Positions 1-10,379 of a stretch of DNA of 64,000 nt are shown in pieces. Origin of the DNA: Spirodela intermedia (lineage: Eukaryota > Streptophyta > Magnoliopsida > Alismatales > Araceae); assembly GCA_902729315.2 (NCBI GenBank), contig LR746270.1, positions 8,034,721 through 8,098,720 on the forward strand. Reading direction: 5' to 3'. Position 1 is the stretch's first letter, and each line of letters begins with the position of its first letter. The position numbers and the translations under genes were made by a program. Under the pieces are notes generated by a model, which saw nothing but the letters and a program-made list of their open reading frames with translations, was not told the origin of the DNA and did no database searches.

Positions 1-1773
1 GCAGCCGGGGGACTTGCTCACCTTCCTCGCCCTCATGGCCTGCCGGAGCTCGGCCACCTCCCCCCACCTCGCTCCGGCGGCGTAGATGTTGCAGAGCAGG
101 ACGTAGTGACCGGCACCGCCGGGCTCGAGCTTCCTCAGCTCCCTCGCCGCCTTCTCCGCCACTGCGAGGTTCTTGTGGGTCCTGCAGGCCCCCAGCAGAG
201 ACCCCCACACGACGGCGTCGGGCTCCATGGGCATCTTCTGGATAGTCTCCACCGCCTCCTCGATCAGCCCCGCCCTCCCCAGCATGTCCACCATGCAGGC
301 GTAGTGCTCCGTCTTGGGCTCCACCGAGTAAACCTTCGCCATGGATCTGAAGAAGCTCCTCCCCTCCTCCACCTTCCCACCGTAGCTGCAGGCGGAGAGG
401 ACGCCGATGAAGGTGACGTCGTCGGGGGCCACGCCGGCGCAGCGCATGTCGGAGAAGACGGCGAGGGCCTCCCAGGCGAGGCCGTGCTGGGCGTGCCCGG
501 TGATCATGGCATTCCACATGGCGGTGTCCTTGGCAGGGAAGATGGAGAAGACCTTCTTGGAGTTGCCCAGGTCGCCGCAGCGGACGTACATGGTGATCAG
601 CGCGGAGACGACGAAGAGGTCGCCGTCGAAGTGGGACTTGAGCACGGCGGCGTGGACCTGCCGGCCATGGCGGAGGGTAGCCAGGGCGGCGCAGACGGCG
701 AGCACGCTGACCAGGGAGGCGAAGTTTGGGCGCTGCCCCGCCGCCTGCATGGCGGAGAAGGCCCGCAGGGCCTCCGTCTCGAGCCCGTTCCGCTCGTAGA
801 CCTTGATCATCCCGCTCCAAGATCCTTCGTCCTTCTCCGCCATGGACTGGAAGAGCTCCTCCGCCGCTGCCACCTCGCCGTTCTGGCCTAGCCCGAGGAT
901 CATCGCGTTGCAGGTGGCCACCGGCGGCGGCGGGTTCTCCAGCATGGCGTGGAACAGCTCCAGAGCGGTCTCCGAGCGGCCCGCGTGGAGGTACCCGCTG
1001 AGCATGGCCGTCCAGGTGACCTCGTTCCTCTCCGGCATCACCTCGAACAGCTTCCTCGCAATATCTACGTGCCCGTTCTGAGCGTAGCCCACCATCATGG
1101 TCGTCCAGGAGACTACATTCCTCTTGGGCATTTCGTCGAACAGGGCGCGTGCTTCAGAGAGGCGCCCTGCCTGGCAGTACCCTGCAACCATGCTCGTCCT
1201 CGCGACCACGTCCTTGTGGGGCATTTCGTCGAACAGGTGCCGTGCTTCTTCCACCCTCCCTTCCCTCAGCAGTCCCCCGAGCATCACCGTGTAGGAGACG
1301 ACGTTCCGCGCCGGCATGCGCCGGAAGAGCGCCTCTGCCTCGCCGACGGAGCCATGCTCGACGTGCCCGCGCAGCATGGCCGTCCACGATACGACGTTCC
1401 TCTCCGGCATGGCGTCGAAGAAGGCGCTGGCCTCGTGCAACTGCCGGGTCTTCACGTAGCCGGAAACCATGCCGTTCCAGGACGCTGTGTTGCGGAGCGG
1501 CGGCGGCATGGCATCGAACAAACGGCGTGCCTCCTCCGGTCGGCCGCTCTGGAAGTACGCCGCGACGATCGCGTTCCAGGAGATAGAGTTCCTGTCAAGC
1601 ATTTCGTCGAACATCTTACGGGCCTGCTCCAACCGCCCCATTCGCGCGAGCTGGGAGATGCGCGAGTTGGCTGAGAAGAGATCGTCGGCGGCGCCGCCGT
1701 CGATTGCGGTGGCGGGAGCATTGAGACGGTGGAGCTGCTGCGGCCGGATAAGCGCCGTCAGGGACCGACGCAT
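1..1773 (-). CDS. PLS-class pentatricopeptide repeat protein, C-terminus beyond window
   Basis: Sequence-specific RNA-binding protein of the plant PPR family; members act in mitochondria or plastids in RNA editing, splicing or stability. The minus strand is open from the ATG at 1773 to base 1, giving 591 codons with no intron or stop. The start is the only in-frame ATG after a TAA at 1870-1872. The N-terminus (MRRSLTALIRPQQLHRL) is basic, Ser/Leu-rich and poor in acidic residues, like a mitochondrial presequence. From about residue 45 come ~31-35-residue repeats with hallmarks such as ARKMFDEML, NVVSWTTMMVGYAQNG and KTEHYACMVDMLGRAG. The last residues seen, KVSKSPGC, are the usual beginning of the E domain; an E+ or DYW editing domain would lie to the left of the window. 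Overall it resembles the Arabidopsis At1g56690 type (from memory). It is divergent from the PII gene. The family is certain; the target RNA cannot be read. Confidence 0.93.
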   Translation of the reverse strand, partial: MRRSLTALIRPQQLHRLNAPATAIDGGAADDLFSANSRISQLARMGRLEQARKMFDEMLDRNSISWNAIVAAYFQSGRPEEARRLFDAMPPPLRNTASWNGMVSGYVKTRQLHEASAFFDAMPERNVVSWTAMLRGHVEHGSVGEAEALFRRMPARNVVSYTVMLGGLLREGRVEEARHLFDEMPHKDVVARTSMVAGYCQAGRLSEARALFDEMPKRNVVSWTTMMVGYAQNGHVDIARKLFEVMPERNEVTWTAMLSGYLHAGRSETALELFHAMLENPPPPVATCNAMILGLGQNGEVAAAEELFQSMAEKDEGSWSGMIKVYERNGLETEALRAFSAMQAAGQRPNFASLVSVLAVCAALATLRHGRQVHAAVLKSHFDGDLFVVSALITMYVRCGDLGNSKKVFSIFPAKDTAMWNAMITGHAQHGLAWEALAVFSDMRCAGVAPDDVTFIGVLSACSYGGKVEEGRSFFRSMAKVYSVEPKTEHYACMVDMLGRAGLIEEAVETIQKMPMEPDAVVWGSLLGACRTHKNLAVAEKAARELRKLEPGGAGHYVLLCNIYAAGARWGEVAELRQAMRARKVSKSPGC

Positions 1774-2558
1774 CGGCGGCGGAGGAGCGCCGGCGCGGGC
1801 CGACGCCTTGGGATGATCGTCTTCCTGGTATCGGAGTGACACCGACTGCCTCAGGAGCACGTCTGCCCATTACATGTATTCATTATTCTCCTATTATTAC
1901 GATTATTATCAATACGCATTAATAAGATTAAATAATTAACATAATGAATTAAATCCCATTTTATTTTTGCATTAAAAGACACTTCACCTGATGTATTTCG
2001 CACCCTATTAGTACCATTAGATCATCACTAAATAACGCAAAGTGTTTCTTAACTCCCTGCGTAATAATCTCCTTTTTTTGCATCTAAATGAATATAACGG
2101 TAAGTTTATAATATTATAAGATGGATATTTCTTCAGTGGTGTATATTATTTTTCGCTGTTCAGGATTATGGAAGAAATTAGGTCTTTTTACCAAGAAATT
2201 CGTAAGACAAAATTAAATAAATTCGAGAATTTTTTTGGTACTTTTTTAGTACGAAAATATAAATGGGTAAAATAAGAAAATATTAATTAAGTATTATCAT
2301 ATTCCCAAAATTATATTTTATCGTCATCATGGGTATTCCAAGAATAGTGCTAACGAGAGAGAGAGATCTGAAATCATGGCAGCAAGTCCCAACGGGTGGG
2401 ATTTTGAAACCCGAGGGGGGGGGCCGTGGCGGCGGCGCGGCGCCTCACCTACGCATAAGTAGCTCAGTCGCCCCTCTCGTAGGGCCCTCCGCGGAGTATC
2501 CGAGGAGGGGATAAGGAGGCGAGGACATCCCCCCGCAGAGGAACTGTCACTGGGAATC
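1774..2558. other. Divergent intergenic region between the PPR and PII genes
   Basis: This 785-bp stretch separates two divergently transcribed genes and presumably holds both promoters. About 1880-2320 is very AT-rich with no convincing ORF. From 2390 it turns GC-rich up to the PII start, consistent with a 5' UTR or CpG-rich proximal promoter. I see no clear TATA box at a fixed distance from either start. Confidence 0.5.
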
Positions 2559-5500
2559 ATGGCTGCGGCAGCCGGTGTTCCTGCCATGGCAAAGCTTCGG
2601 GCTCTGAGCGCGTCCAAGCGCTCGCCTCTTTCGTCCTCCGCGCTCTTTGCTTCCAGGGCGGGCGTCTTCCGGGGGCCCGCCGGGGGGAGGGTTAGGAGCG
2701 GAGGGAGCAGTTCTCTTCGCATGACGGTGGTGAGAGCAGAGAACTCCCCGGTCCCAGGTACTCCGCCTCCGCCAATGGAACCGCTGCTCTCCGTTTCTGG
2801 ATTCTCGGGGAGAAATTCGTCTCCGTCTCTGGATTTTATGAGGAAAATGTGATGAGCGTAACTCGAGCCTGGTGTACTGTAGATTACGTTCCGGACTCCA
2901 AGTTCTACAAGGTTGAGGCGATCTTGAGGTGACCTCTTATGGCGTTTTCTCTTGTTATGCGCGCGGATTGTCATCCATTATCTCGAATTGGAGTATGTAT
3001 TGTTTGAGATCTCATGCCCTAACTTGCAAAATCGTCCAACTATTGGTGGGATCGGCAAATCGTAGACCATGGCGAGTGCCGCATGTTTCATCGGTGGGGA
3101 AGGAACTTTTGTTTGCCATAATCTTTCATTTATTCACCGAATTCCCGGGGTTTCCCAGAACTTACTGCAGAAGATTTCTCGATAAACCCAGGCGTTGCTG
3201 AAGATTGGAATTCGCGGAGTGACAGTTTCTGATGTTCGAGGGTTTGGTGCTCAGGGCGGTTCCTCAGAGAGGCAAGCTGGTGAGGCCCCATGCCGTAGGA
3301 CGGTGTTTTCTTTCTTTCTACTTTAGGTGCAGTAAGATAATACTTCTCAGAATTCTTATGCATGGATTATTTCTCGTCTCACAGTGATGAATTTCTGCTC
3401 AGCACAGCTTCCTATTGTTACAGACCTCAGATTAGATTTTAACCAAAATGGCAAATTCCTGATTCATTTATCCTTATTATACCAAGAACATCACGCCATT
3501 ACTCATCAATTTTCCATGATAGGCGATGCTAGGTAGCGTCTCACCTGAATTCCTCATGCCCTGAAGGATCTCCCTGCTCTTCCTATAAAATTTCCCTGGT
3601 AATATACAGCGATGAAGATTTGGGGGGGGGCTCTTCTCAGCTAAGAAGTCCTGGGAATTGTAATGAATATACCTGTTCTTTCCTTCTTCGTTCTTGTTCT
3701 TCTTTATGTTTGTTTCGGATGCTAAGGGTAAGGCACGGCGCCCTTCAGTTCTTCTTCCTAGTCTAAATCTGTGCAGTGATGGGGCAAGTAGAAACCTCTG
3801 TGAAACATCTCCTCATGCTTTTATAGATTTTTCTTTACTGTTACTCTCTGTGTAAAAGTGCAAAAGAAAAGGACAGATTTTACTTGTTGGATAATATGTT
3901 CTTGTCGGCCATTTCCTTTCAGGATCCGAGTTTTCTGAGGATAACTTTTTGGCAAAGGTGAAAATGGAGATTGTCGTCTCTAAAGACCAGGTAGATGCAT
4001 GGCCTTTGATTAATTGGAATAAAATAACATAAAGTGTTCATGTCCTAGTGTTCTACCAAACATGGGAATCGAAAATGTGTTGGCATGGACAGCTTTTCAG
4101 TGCGTGATTCATACGAACTAAAATGTATAAAATTTCAAATAACTAGCGATTCAAAAATACGCAGGAACACCGCTCTCAGCCACTTTCTGGGACATATCAA
4201 TGCTAAGCTCTGTAATTACGACGCACAAATTATTTGAGAGTAGATGGTGAACAGATAGAACAGTTACATCCCTTTTAAGAGTTAATCGACTTTATTATTA
4301 GTTCGTGATGTAGGATAATTGAATTTCCATTTTCAGTACATATTTTCTCGTCTGATAGTTATTCACCATGTTGTTCACCAATTGGATAAATTGACGTCAT
4401 TAATGTCTGTAAGAAATCGTCTGAGGATGCTCCCGCAGGTTGAGTCAGTGATCGAGAAGATAATTGAAGAGGCCAGAACTGGAGAAATCGGTGATGGGAA
4501 AATTTTCTGTGAGTCTTCACTTCTCTTAGTCCTTTAGGCGTGGAGATCAGATGCTTCTTCTTTCTGTTTGTTTCTTGAAACCTTTGAAGAGGAGGCCGTT
4601 CAGTTAGTGAGCCTCCAGAGAATTCTCTGCACTATTCCCAGAATCCTGAAAGAATCTTGCAAATGCCTTGATATCACGAAATCTTTTGATGATTAATCCT
4701 GAACACCTCAATTGTTGAAATTAGTTTCCTACAATGCCCGCTGGAAATGGTCTAATGGCGGATAATTTTTCAACGCATTTTTATTTTTTTTTTGGTCTGT
4801 GCAAAAACTTACCCAAAAATAGATGGAAGTTTTGTTGAATCGATCAATCTCAGACTATGGCGATGATTGTATAAAAAACCATTTGCTAGATTAGGAGTTG
4901 GAATTCTAGTTACAGGGAAGAATGAACCGCATAAAAAGAAGAAGACTGGAGACAGCTTTTCTCGTCACAAAACTGAGTTCCTAACGAGCCTCTGCAAATT
5001 TCTCACCGTGAAGTCTGAAGATTCTGTGAGAATTCGGCGTGTGCTTTCAAATCATGAGATTATTTTAGTATTAAAGGGGACCGCATTGATAAAGTTTCAA
5101 AGTATCGTTTATTATATAGCTGATCCTATTTCGATCTTTCACATCCATGTGGGCATTAATTCCCTAAAATCCACAATTGGAGCCGGTTTAGTGAAGGATA
5201 ATTTTCCCATTTTTATTTTTCTATTCTGCGAAAATATCTTTCTTGTGTTATATCTGCGGGGTAAGTATTTACAATTATCTGTAAGTTTTGGTGAATCAGT
5301 CATGTTAAGATAACCAAAACCTCCAAATGAGGAACGATTGAACCACTAGCTCCGAATTTTATTCATGTTTTTTCGATGTGGGTCTATTTTATTTATGCTT
5401 GAGACGATCTTGAGGTGACTTGTTCAGGCGTGGAGATCGGATCCTTCTTCTTTCTGTTTGTTTCTTGAAACCTTTGAAGAGACAGAAGATAAGGCCGTGC

Positions 5501-6293
5501 AATTAGAACACTCTAGAGAGTTATCTGCATTATTCTGAAGATCCAGAAAGAATCTTGCCAAATGCTTTGATATCACAAACTAGACTGAGGATTAATCTCA
5601 ATCACCTCATTTGAGAAATCAGTTTCCTACAACGCCTGCTGGAGCTGGTCTGAGTAGAGGATAATTTTTCAATGTATATTGTTCTACTATGCAATTTTCT
5701 TTTTCTTTTTTCATCTGCGCAAAATCTACTTACAAATGGATGCAAGTTTTGTTGAATCAATCCTGTCAAAAAATAACCAAAACCTCCACCTTAGAACCAA
5801 TTTAACCTCCGGGTCCGAAATTTATTTATTTATTTATTTATTTTATTATATGGGGGGCTAATTTAATGAAACCTTGTCGCAAGGTGAGAATGCTTGAATG
5901 GTTTTCTTGTGGAGAAGAATTGTGATGGGCTCTGTTTTCTGATTGCAGTGCTGCCAGTTTCGGATATAATCAGAGTTAGAACAGGTAAGCAAGCCTCCAC
6001 CTTTGATGACTTTTATTGCCAATAAATGTTTCCTCTTCCGCACCTTCTCTCTAAGGGTGCAGACTTTCGCATGACAGCGGGCCGGGGTAAGCCCAACGCC
6101 CGACTGGCCCTTTTTTGGGCTTTTTCTCCCTGGCCCGTTGACTTTCCCACTTATACTTGGAGATTTATGGATACATACATATATACATCCATCTGGGTGA
6201 TGGAAAGCTGTGATTTTGGCAGGAGAGAGGGGAGAGAAAGCGGAGCGGATGACCGGCGGCCAGGCGGACATCATCTCCGTCGGGTCCAATTGA
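2559..6293 (+). CDS. GLB1: Plastid PII nitrogen-regulatory protein
   Basis: PII signals carbon/nitrogen state in the plastid stroma. It binds ATP/ADP and 2-oxoglutarate and, in plants, activates N-acetylglutamate kinase and restrains acetyl-CoA carboxylase (family knowledge). Coding exons: 2559-2757, 2883-2928, 3066-3093, 3192-3279, 3923-3990, 4439-4508, 5949-5984, 6223-6293; together 606 nt, 201 aa, with consistent GT-AG junctions. The first ~60 residues are Ala/Ser/Arg-rich, a chloroplast transit peptide. The mature part shows the core strand ending KVEAILRPWRVPHVSS, the T-loop region VSDVRGFGAQGGSSERQAG, the strand AKVKMEIVVSKDQ, the B-loop EARTGEIGDGKIF, and the plant-type tail RTGERGEKAERMTG that contributes to the glutamine-responsive Q-loop. 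The junction at 4508/5949 gives IFLLPVS where most plants, as I remember, have IFVLPVS. The large intron 4509-5948 carries tandem repeats described separately. Confidence 0.95.
4537..5830. repeat. Diverged tandem repeats in PII intron 6 (~450-bp period)
   Basis: The segment from 4537 (GGCGTGGAGATC, then a CTTCTTCTTTCTG tract) recurs at 5429. A second module containing AAGTTTTGTTGAATC occurs near 4811, 5266 and 5727, spaced 455 and 461 bp. This looks like two to three old tandem units with indels, lying wholly inside the intron between coding exons 6 and 7. The unit boundaries are approximate because the copies have diverged. Confidence 0.65.
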
Positions 6294-6559
6294 GAATCTT
6301 CGGTCAGGTCTCCTCCTCCTGAATCCGATCGAATAGTCTCTTAGGGCTTTGTTCTTCCCCTGAAGAATCTCGTGATTTTAATTCCGGTCTTTTTTGAATA
6401 TGGAGACTGTTATCAATTTCCTTTTTTAAGTTTTTGATGCTTAGAGGGGTGTTAATGATGTTAATGGGCGAGCCCGGAAAGAGAAATAGGCCCGTTTTGG
6501 TCTCTCTTTGGGCCGGCCCATACTTTCATAGCATCTCGACCGAAAGCCTGGATCTCAGC

Positions 6560-6560
<1 letters not shown>

Positions 6561-6648
<88 letters not shown>

Positions 6649-6693
6649 GTGCCTGTCTGTCTCTCTCTCTCTCCCTCTGGGTCTAGTCCGGCT

Positions 6694-6729
<36 letters not shown>
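6561..6729. repeat. Compound (CTGT)n(CT)n microsatellite
   Basis: CTGT repeats run from 6561 and pass into an uninterrupted CT run ending near 6642; further CT blocks follow at 6659-6674 and 6694-6729. It lies in the spacer downstream of the PII gene. Confidence 0.95.
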
Positions 6730-7077
6730 ATCATGCAATGTGAAAGAGGTGGCGAGCTTCCTTTTGTTTGGCCCACGACCACGCCAATAACGGCGGGGGT
6801 TTCAGTGGATGTGTCAACGAGAAGAATGAGTGAGAAAGAAACCCGAGGCCCTGGACGGCGGCGGAATCCCACCGCCGGCGGCGCCCCTCTCTCTCTCTCT
6901 CTATCTCTATCTCTCTAGAAAAGAGTGGGGGAGATGTGAACGGGCACTGTTTGAATCCACACCGAAACTCCGCGGTCGGATCGCGCGCCGGAACGCGGCC
7001 GCGGTGTGAGGACCTCCGCGTGTATATCGTGCTAAACCCCACGGATCCCACAACGGCTAGGGAGATTTGTGATGTTG

Positions 7078-7101
7078 ATGGTGGGCCCTTTGGCCCACCA
7101 T
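7078..7101. other. Perfect 10-bp inverted repeat with TGGGCC cores
   Basis: The arm ATGGTGGGCC at 7078-7087 is followed by a 4-bp spacer and its exact reverse complement at 7092-7101. Each arm contains TGGGCC, the core of plant site-II elements bound by TCP factors. It could be a regulatory palindrome or simply a hairpin-forming sequence. No adjacent gene start explains it. Confidence 0.6.
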
Positions 7102-7257
7102 ATGCACGGCCACGATGTGATTTAATGCGTGTGGCCCCCACTTTCCTTTTGACGCGACTTCTGGAAAGTATTCACATGAGTTCCGCGTTGACCCGGCTGT
7201 GCCAGGTCATTCGGTCCCGCCCCTCACGCGCGGATCACGTGACAGAACAAAAAGGAG

Positions 7258-7298
<41 letters not shown>

Positions 7299-7804
7299 CC
7301 TCAGCTTTTTGAGTTAATTTGTTCAGATGACATTGGTAGGAGGGAATCCATATAAATTAAATTCATGCAAATTTTATCACCATTACAAGGGAACCCAATA
7401 AATCTCATTGCTCAAAACAAAAAACAAAAACAAGAAAAGGTACTTTTTTTCTCATGACGTCAGCAAATCAGTATAGTTGAAAATTGTGGTTCAATTATTT
7501 ATCCAGGTATAAGTCAAACAATACTCAAACGCTGATTAATCGGGACAAAAGGTAATATGAGGAGAGTCAGCGCTTCATAGACGAGATGAAACATGTGCTT
7601 AGGCAACACTCATACTTTGACTAATTTGGCTTCAAAGGGCACTTGATAGACCAGCCCAAAGTCGCCGAGCCCACGAGGTCAAAGCCTTCTTTTCTTAAAA
7701 GCACTCTCATCCACGACTTCTCTTCCAATTGGGAATTAATTAATGCCCCTCCTCGTCGTATCTTTCTTAGTAAGACCACCCATTCCTTTTCTTGGCAATC
7801 CTAG

Positions 7805-7808
<4 letters not shown>

Positions 7809-7846
<38 letters not shown>
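7809..7846. repeat. (CT)n microsatellite downstream of MYB
   Basis: An uninterrupted CT dinucleotide run of about 38 bp in the spacer beyond the MYB 3' end. It is one of four such tracts between 6.5 and 7.9 kb. Confidence 0.93.
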
Positions 7847-7848
<2 letters not shown>

Positions 7849-8302
7849 AGTAATAGTTTCAGAATCTGTGGACAGTTTAGAAGATGACCAGACTGATGAG
7901 AGTCAAACAAGAACAAGAGAACTTTATACGTTGCGAAATCCCGCCAATTGCGACTTCTAGAGAGAGAAGAAGATCTGTGCGAACTTGGCTTGTAGAGTAT
8001 ACGGGGAGGAGAGAGGAGTGGTGATCATAGAATACGAAAATGATGGTTCATATGCATTTATCGAACGTATATAACAAAAAAATGATGCGACTTACAAAGA
8101 ATAAGGTCGAGTGACCGTCCAGATCCCGATGAACAAGAAGAAAGTTGAAAGACAAGATCTGATACGATCGACAGAGAAGAAGATGGAGAAAGAGGGAGGA
8201 AAATCGAGAAAATTTCCCGCAAGGTCCTCTCTCTTTCTTCTCTCTTCTCTTCGTGTTGTTCTGTCCTTGAAAAAATTCCTATGTTTAGGGCTAATTATGC
8301 AT

Positions 8303-8308
<6 letters not shown>

Positions 8309-8347
<39 letters not shown>
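8309..8347. repeat. (CT)n tract touching the MYB stop codon
   Basis: About 39 bp of CT repeats on the plus strand. On the coding strand the MYB stop reads TGA and continues directly into GAGAGA, so the tract forms the first part of the 3' UTR. Confidence 0.95.
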
Positions 8348-8351
<4 letters not shown>

Positions 8352-9262
8352 AAGCATCTGTTGTAAGAACCAGGCGTCGTCGGGGGTCCATAAGTTCTCC
8401 GACGGGAAGTCGTCGTCGTTGTCGCCGGCGCCGGCGCCCCACGAGGTCTGTTCCAAGTCCGGGAATCCCTGGTTGAAGCAGCCGAAAGGGCTCGGGAGGG
8501 TCTCCGAGAAGAAACCACAGCCGCCGATCATGTCCTCGCTGGGAAAGTTGTCGCCATGACTTCTTCCCATAGCGAGAGAGTGGCAGTCGGCGACTTCAGA
8601 CACCGGCGGCGAAGACCAGCAAGTCACCGCCGACAGCTCCGACGACGAGGACCTCTCCAGGCTCGAATTCTCCAATCTGAACTCGGCGTTCTCCGACTCC
8701 TCAGCCGCCGGCGGCGGCTGCCAGATGCCGGCGCCGCCGGTGCCTGCGGCGGCGTTCTTGACGTCGGAGGCGGCGCGGATCCTCTCCGCTAGCCTCGGCA
8801 TCCAAAGGTACCTCATGGCGTCCTTGAACTGCTTGCTGTTGACGTCGCACTTGAGCTGCTTGGCGTGCTTCTGCACCCTCGTCCGCCAGTAGTTCTTGAT
8901 CTCGTTGTCCGTCCTCCCCGGCAGGCATTGCGCTATCCTCGACCACCTGCACCAGAAGGGATGAATTATTTGCTGGGCCAACGCTGTGAAGGATGAATTC
9001 CTGATAGCCACGGTGAAGGGGAGGTTTACCTGTTGCCCCAGCGAGAGTGGAGCTCGAGAATGAGGAGCTGCTCCTCGGGGGTGATGTTGCCCCGCCGGAC
9101 GTCGGGGCGAAGGTAGTTCAGCCACCGGAGGCGGCAGCTCTTCCCGGTGCGCTTCAGGCCTGCGAGTTTGGGGGAGGGGGAGACTTCGATTAGGTCTCTG
9201 CGAGGGAAAAAACCAGAGATGATTGGCGAAGATTTCTCTCACACACTCGAACGCCCAACGAC

Positions 9263-9301
<39 letters not shown>

Positions 9302-9728
9302 GGAAGGGAGCGACGTTGGCATCACGGGAGAGCTGAAGGACAGTCCACGTTCCCACGGGAGAGGAATAAAGAGCTGGGACAAGTTGCAAGAGGACCATGC
9401 ACTTAGGCGTCTAAGTGCCTTCCATTTTCACCCAACCCCACCTCCTCCCTGCCTTTCTATCACATCGAAGAGGAGGTCGCACTCTGAGGACCGCCACCGG
9501 GGACGGCCGCGAGTCGACGGCGGCGGGATTAAAGCTGCGGAGAGAAGACGGAAGAGGAGGAAGGAGGATCAGATGGGATGTTGTGTTACCGGCGCAGCGG
9601 GCGAGGGAGTTCCAGCGGCCTTCCCCGTGGGTGGCGATGTAGTCGACCAGCACCAGGTCCTCCTCCACCGTCCATGGACCCCTCCGCAGGTCCATCTCCT
9701 CCTCCCATTGCCCCGCCGCCGCCTCCAT
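8346..9728 (-). CDS. R2R3-MYB transcription factor, subgroup 20 (MYB2/MYB78/MYB108-like)
   Basis: Nuclear DNA-binding factor; subgroup-20 MYBs act in abiotic stress, ABA/jasmonate, phosphate-starvation and senescence or anther responses in other plants. Exons on the minus strand are 9590-9728, 9030-9159 and 8346-8946, giving 289 aa. R2 starts at [17 protein letters not shown] (about residue 15) and spans intron 1; R3 is [20 protein letters not shown] through [20 protein letters not shown]. The subgroup-20 signature follows directly: [20 protein letters not shown] then [10 protein letters not shown]. Intron positions match the usual R2R3 pattern. The C-terminal region is Ser-rich, then acidic ([21 protein letters not shown]), a likely activation domain. 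The stop codon abuts a (GA)n tract. A TATA box lies about 195 bp upstream of the ATG. The subgroup is firm; the exact orthologue is not. Confidence 0.96.
9265..9299. repeat. (GA)n microsatellite in MYB intron 1
   Basis: About 35 bp of GA dinucleotides within the intron between MYB exons 1 and 2 (9160-9589). Confidence 0.93.
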
Positions 9729-9920
9729 CCCAATTCCCTTCAGAACCCCCTCTCACCCTTTCCCTCTCTGGATGTGCGAGAACGTTAGGGACTCTCTCTC
9801 TTTCTCACTCTCTCAGAGGAAGGACAGGAGGGAAGCAACGGAAGGCTTCGGACTGCTGGGGGTCAGCCGCGTGGTGTGAGGAGAAGAGAATGGGAAGGAG
9901 GAGGGAAAGAAGGTGTTGGG

Positions 9921-9927
9921 CTTTATA
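9921..9927 (-). promoter_or_regulatory. TATA box of the MYB gene
   Basis: The minus strand reads TATAAAG here in the context GGCCTATAAAGCCC, about 193 bp upstream of the MYB ATG at 9728. Transcription would be expected to begin near 9890, giving a 5' UTR of about 160 nt. This is inferred from motif and position only. Confidence 0.6.
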
Positions 9928-10145
9928 GGCCAGCGGCCCCGCGCAGGGGGAGAGAGAAATAGATAGAGATAGAGAGAGAGAGAGAGATTAGACAGCCATG
10001 TGACGCTAAGTTGAACAAGAAACGCGCCGCAAAGAGGACGTTTTTCTACGAGGAAGACCACCCAGCCTACCCTCGTGGGTCCCCTCTTCTCTCAGCCTCA
10101 TCCTTTGACTCTTATCTCCTTCGACCTTTCCCCTTCGTCCCTTAA

Positions 10146-10269
<124 letters not shown>

Positions 10270-10307
10270 GCTGACTCTGAAAGCTTACAAAACCTGTGTG
10301 AAGTTTT

Positions 10308-10313
10308 CACGTG
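10308..10313. promoter_or_regulatory. G-box / ABRE-like element upstream of MYB
   Basis: CACGTG followed by TC (ACGTGTC core) lies about 580 bp upstream of the MYB start codon. G-box/ABRE cores are bound by bZIP and bHLH factors and fit a stress or ABA-responsive subgroup-20 MYB. The hexamer is seen; the function is inferred. Confidence 0.4.
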
Positions 10314-10379
10314 TCTTCTCCTACGCCTTGCTTCCCGCTCCCACATCATTCGTCTAGTTTTGGTGAATTAGCGAACCTA

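Larger units (their letters stand above)
6294..8345. other. Intergenic region between PII and MYB, rich in CT tracts
   Basis: This region joins the 3' flank of PII (plus) to the 3' flank of MYB (minus), so the genes converge here. It holds several CT microsatellites (6561-6729, 6886-6916, 7264-7296, 7809-7846), a cluster of GGGCC/GGCCC motifs and a short palindrome at 7078-7101. The long ORFs here only encode Ser-Leu or Arg-Glu dipeptide runs from the CT/GA repeats. I see no supported gene. Confidence 0.6.

Noticed and set aside
106-1816. Several long plus-strand ORFs (106-891, 949-1674, 1149-1586 and others)
   Set aside because: They are shadows of the GC-rich minus-strand PPR gene, whose repeat motifs are unmistakable. 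The plus-strand translations are low-complexity His/Gly/Arg with no domain.
6434-6918. Ser-Leu and Arg-Glu rich ORFs on both strands
   Set aside because: They are made by reading through CT/GA microsatellites. The same applies to ORFs at 8092-8476, 10075-10371, 18360-18740 and 52895-53191.
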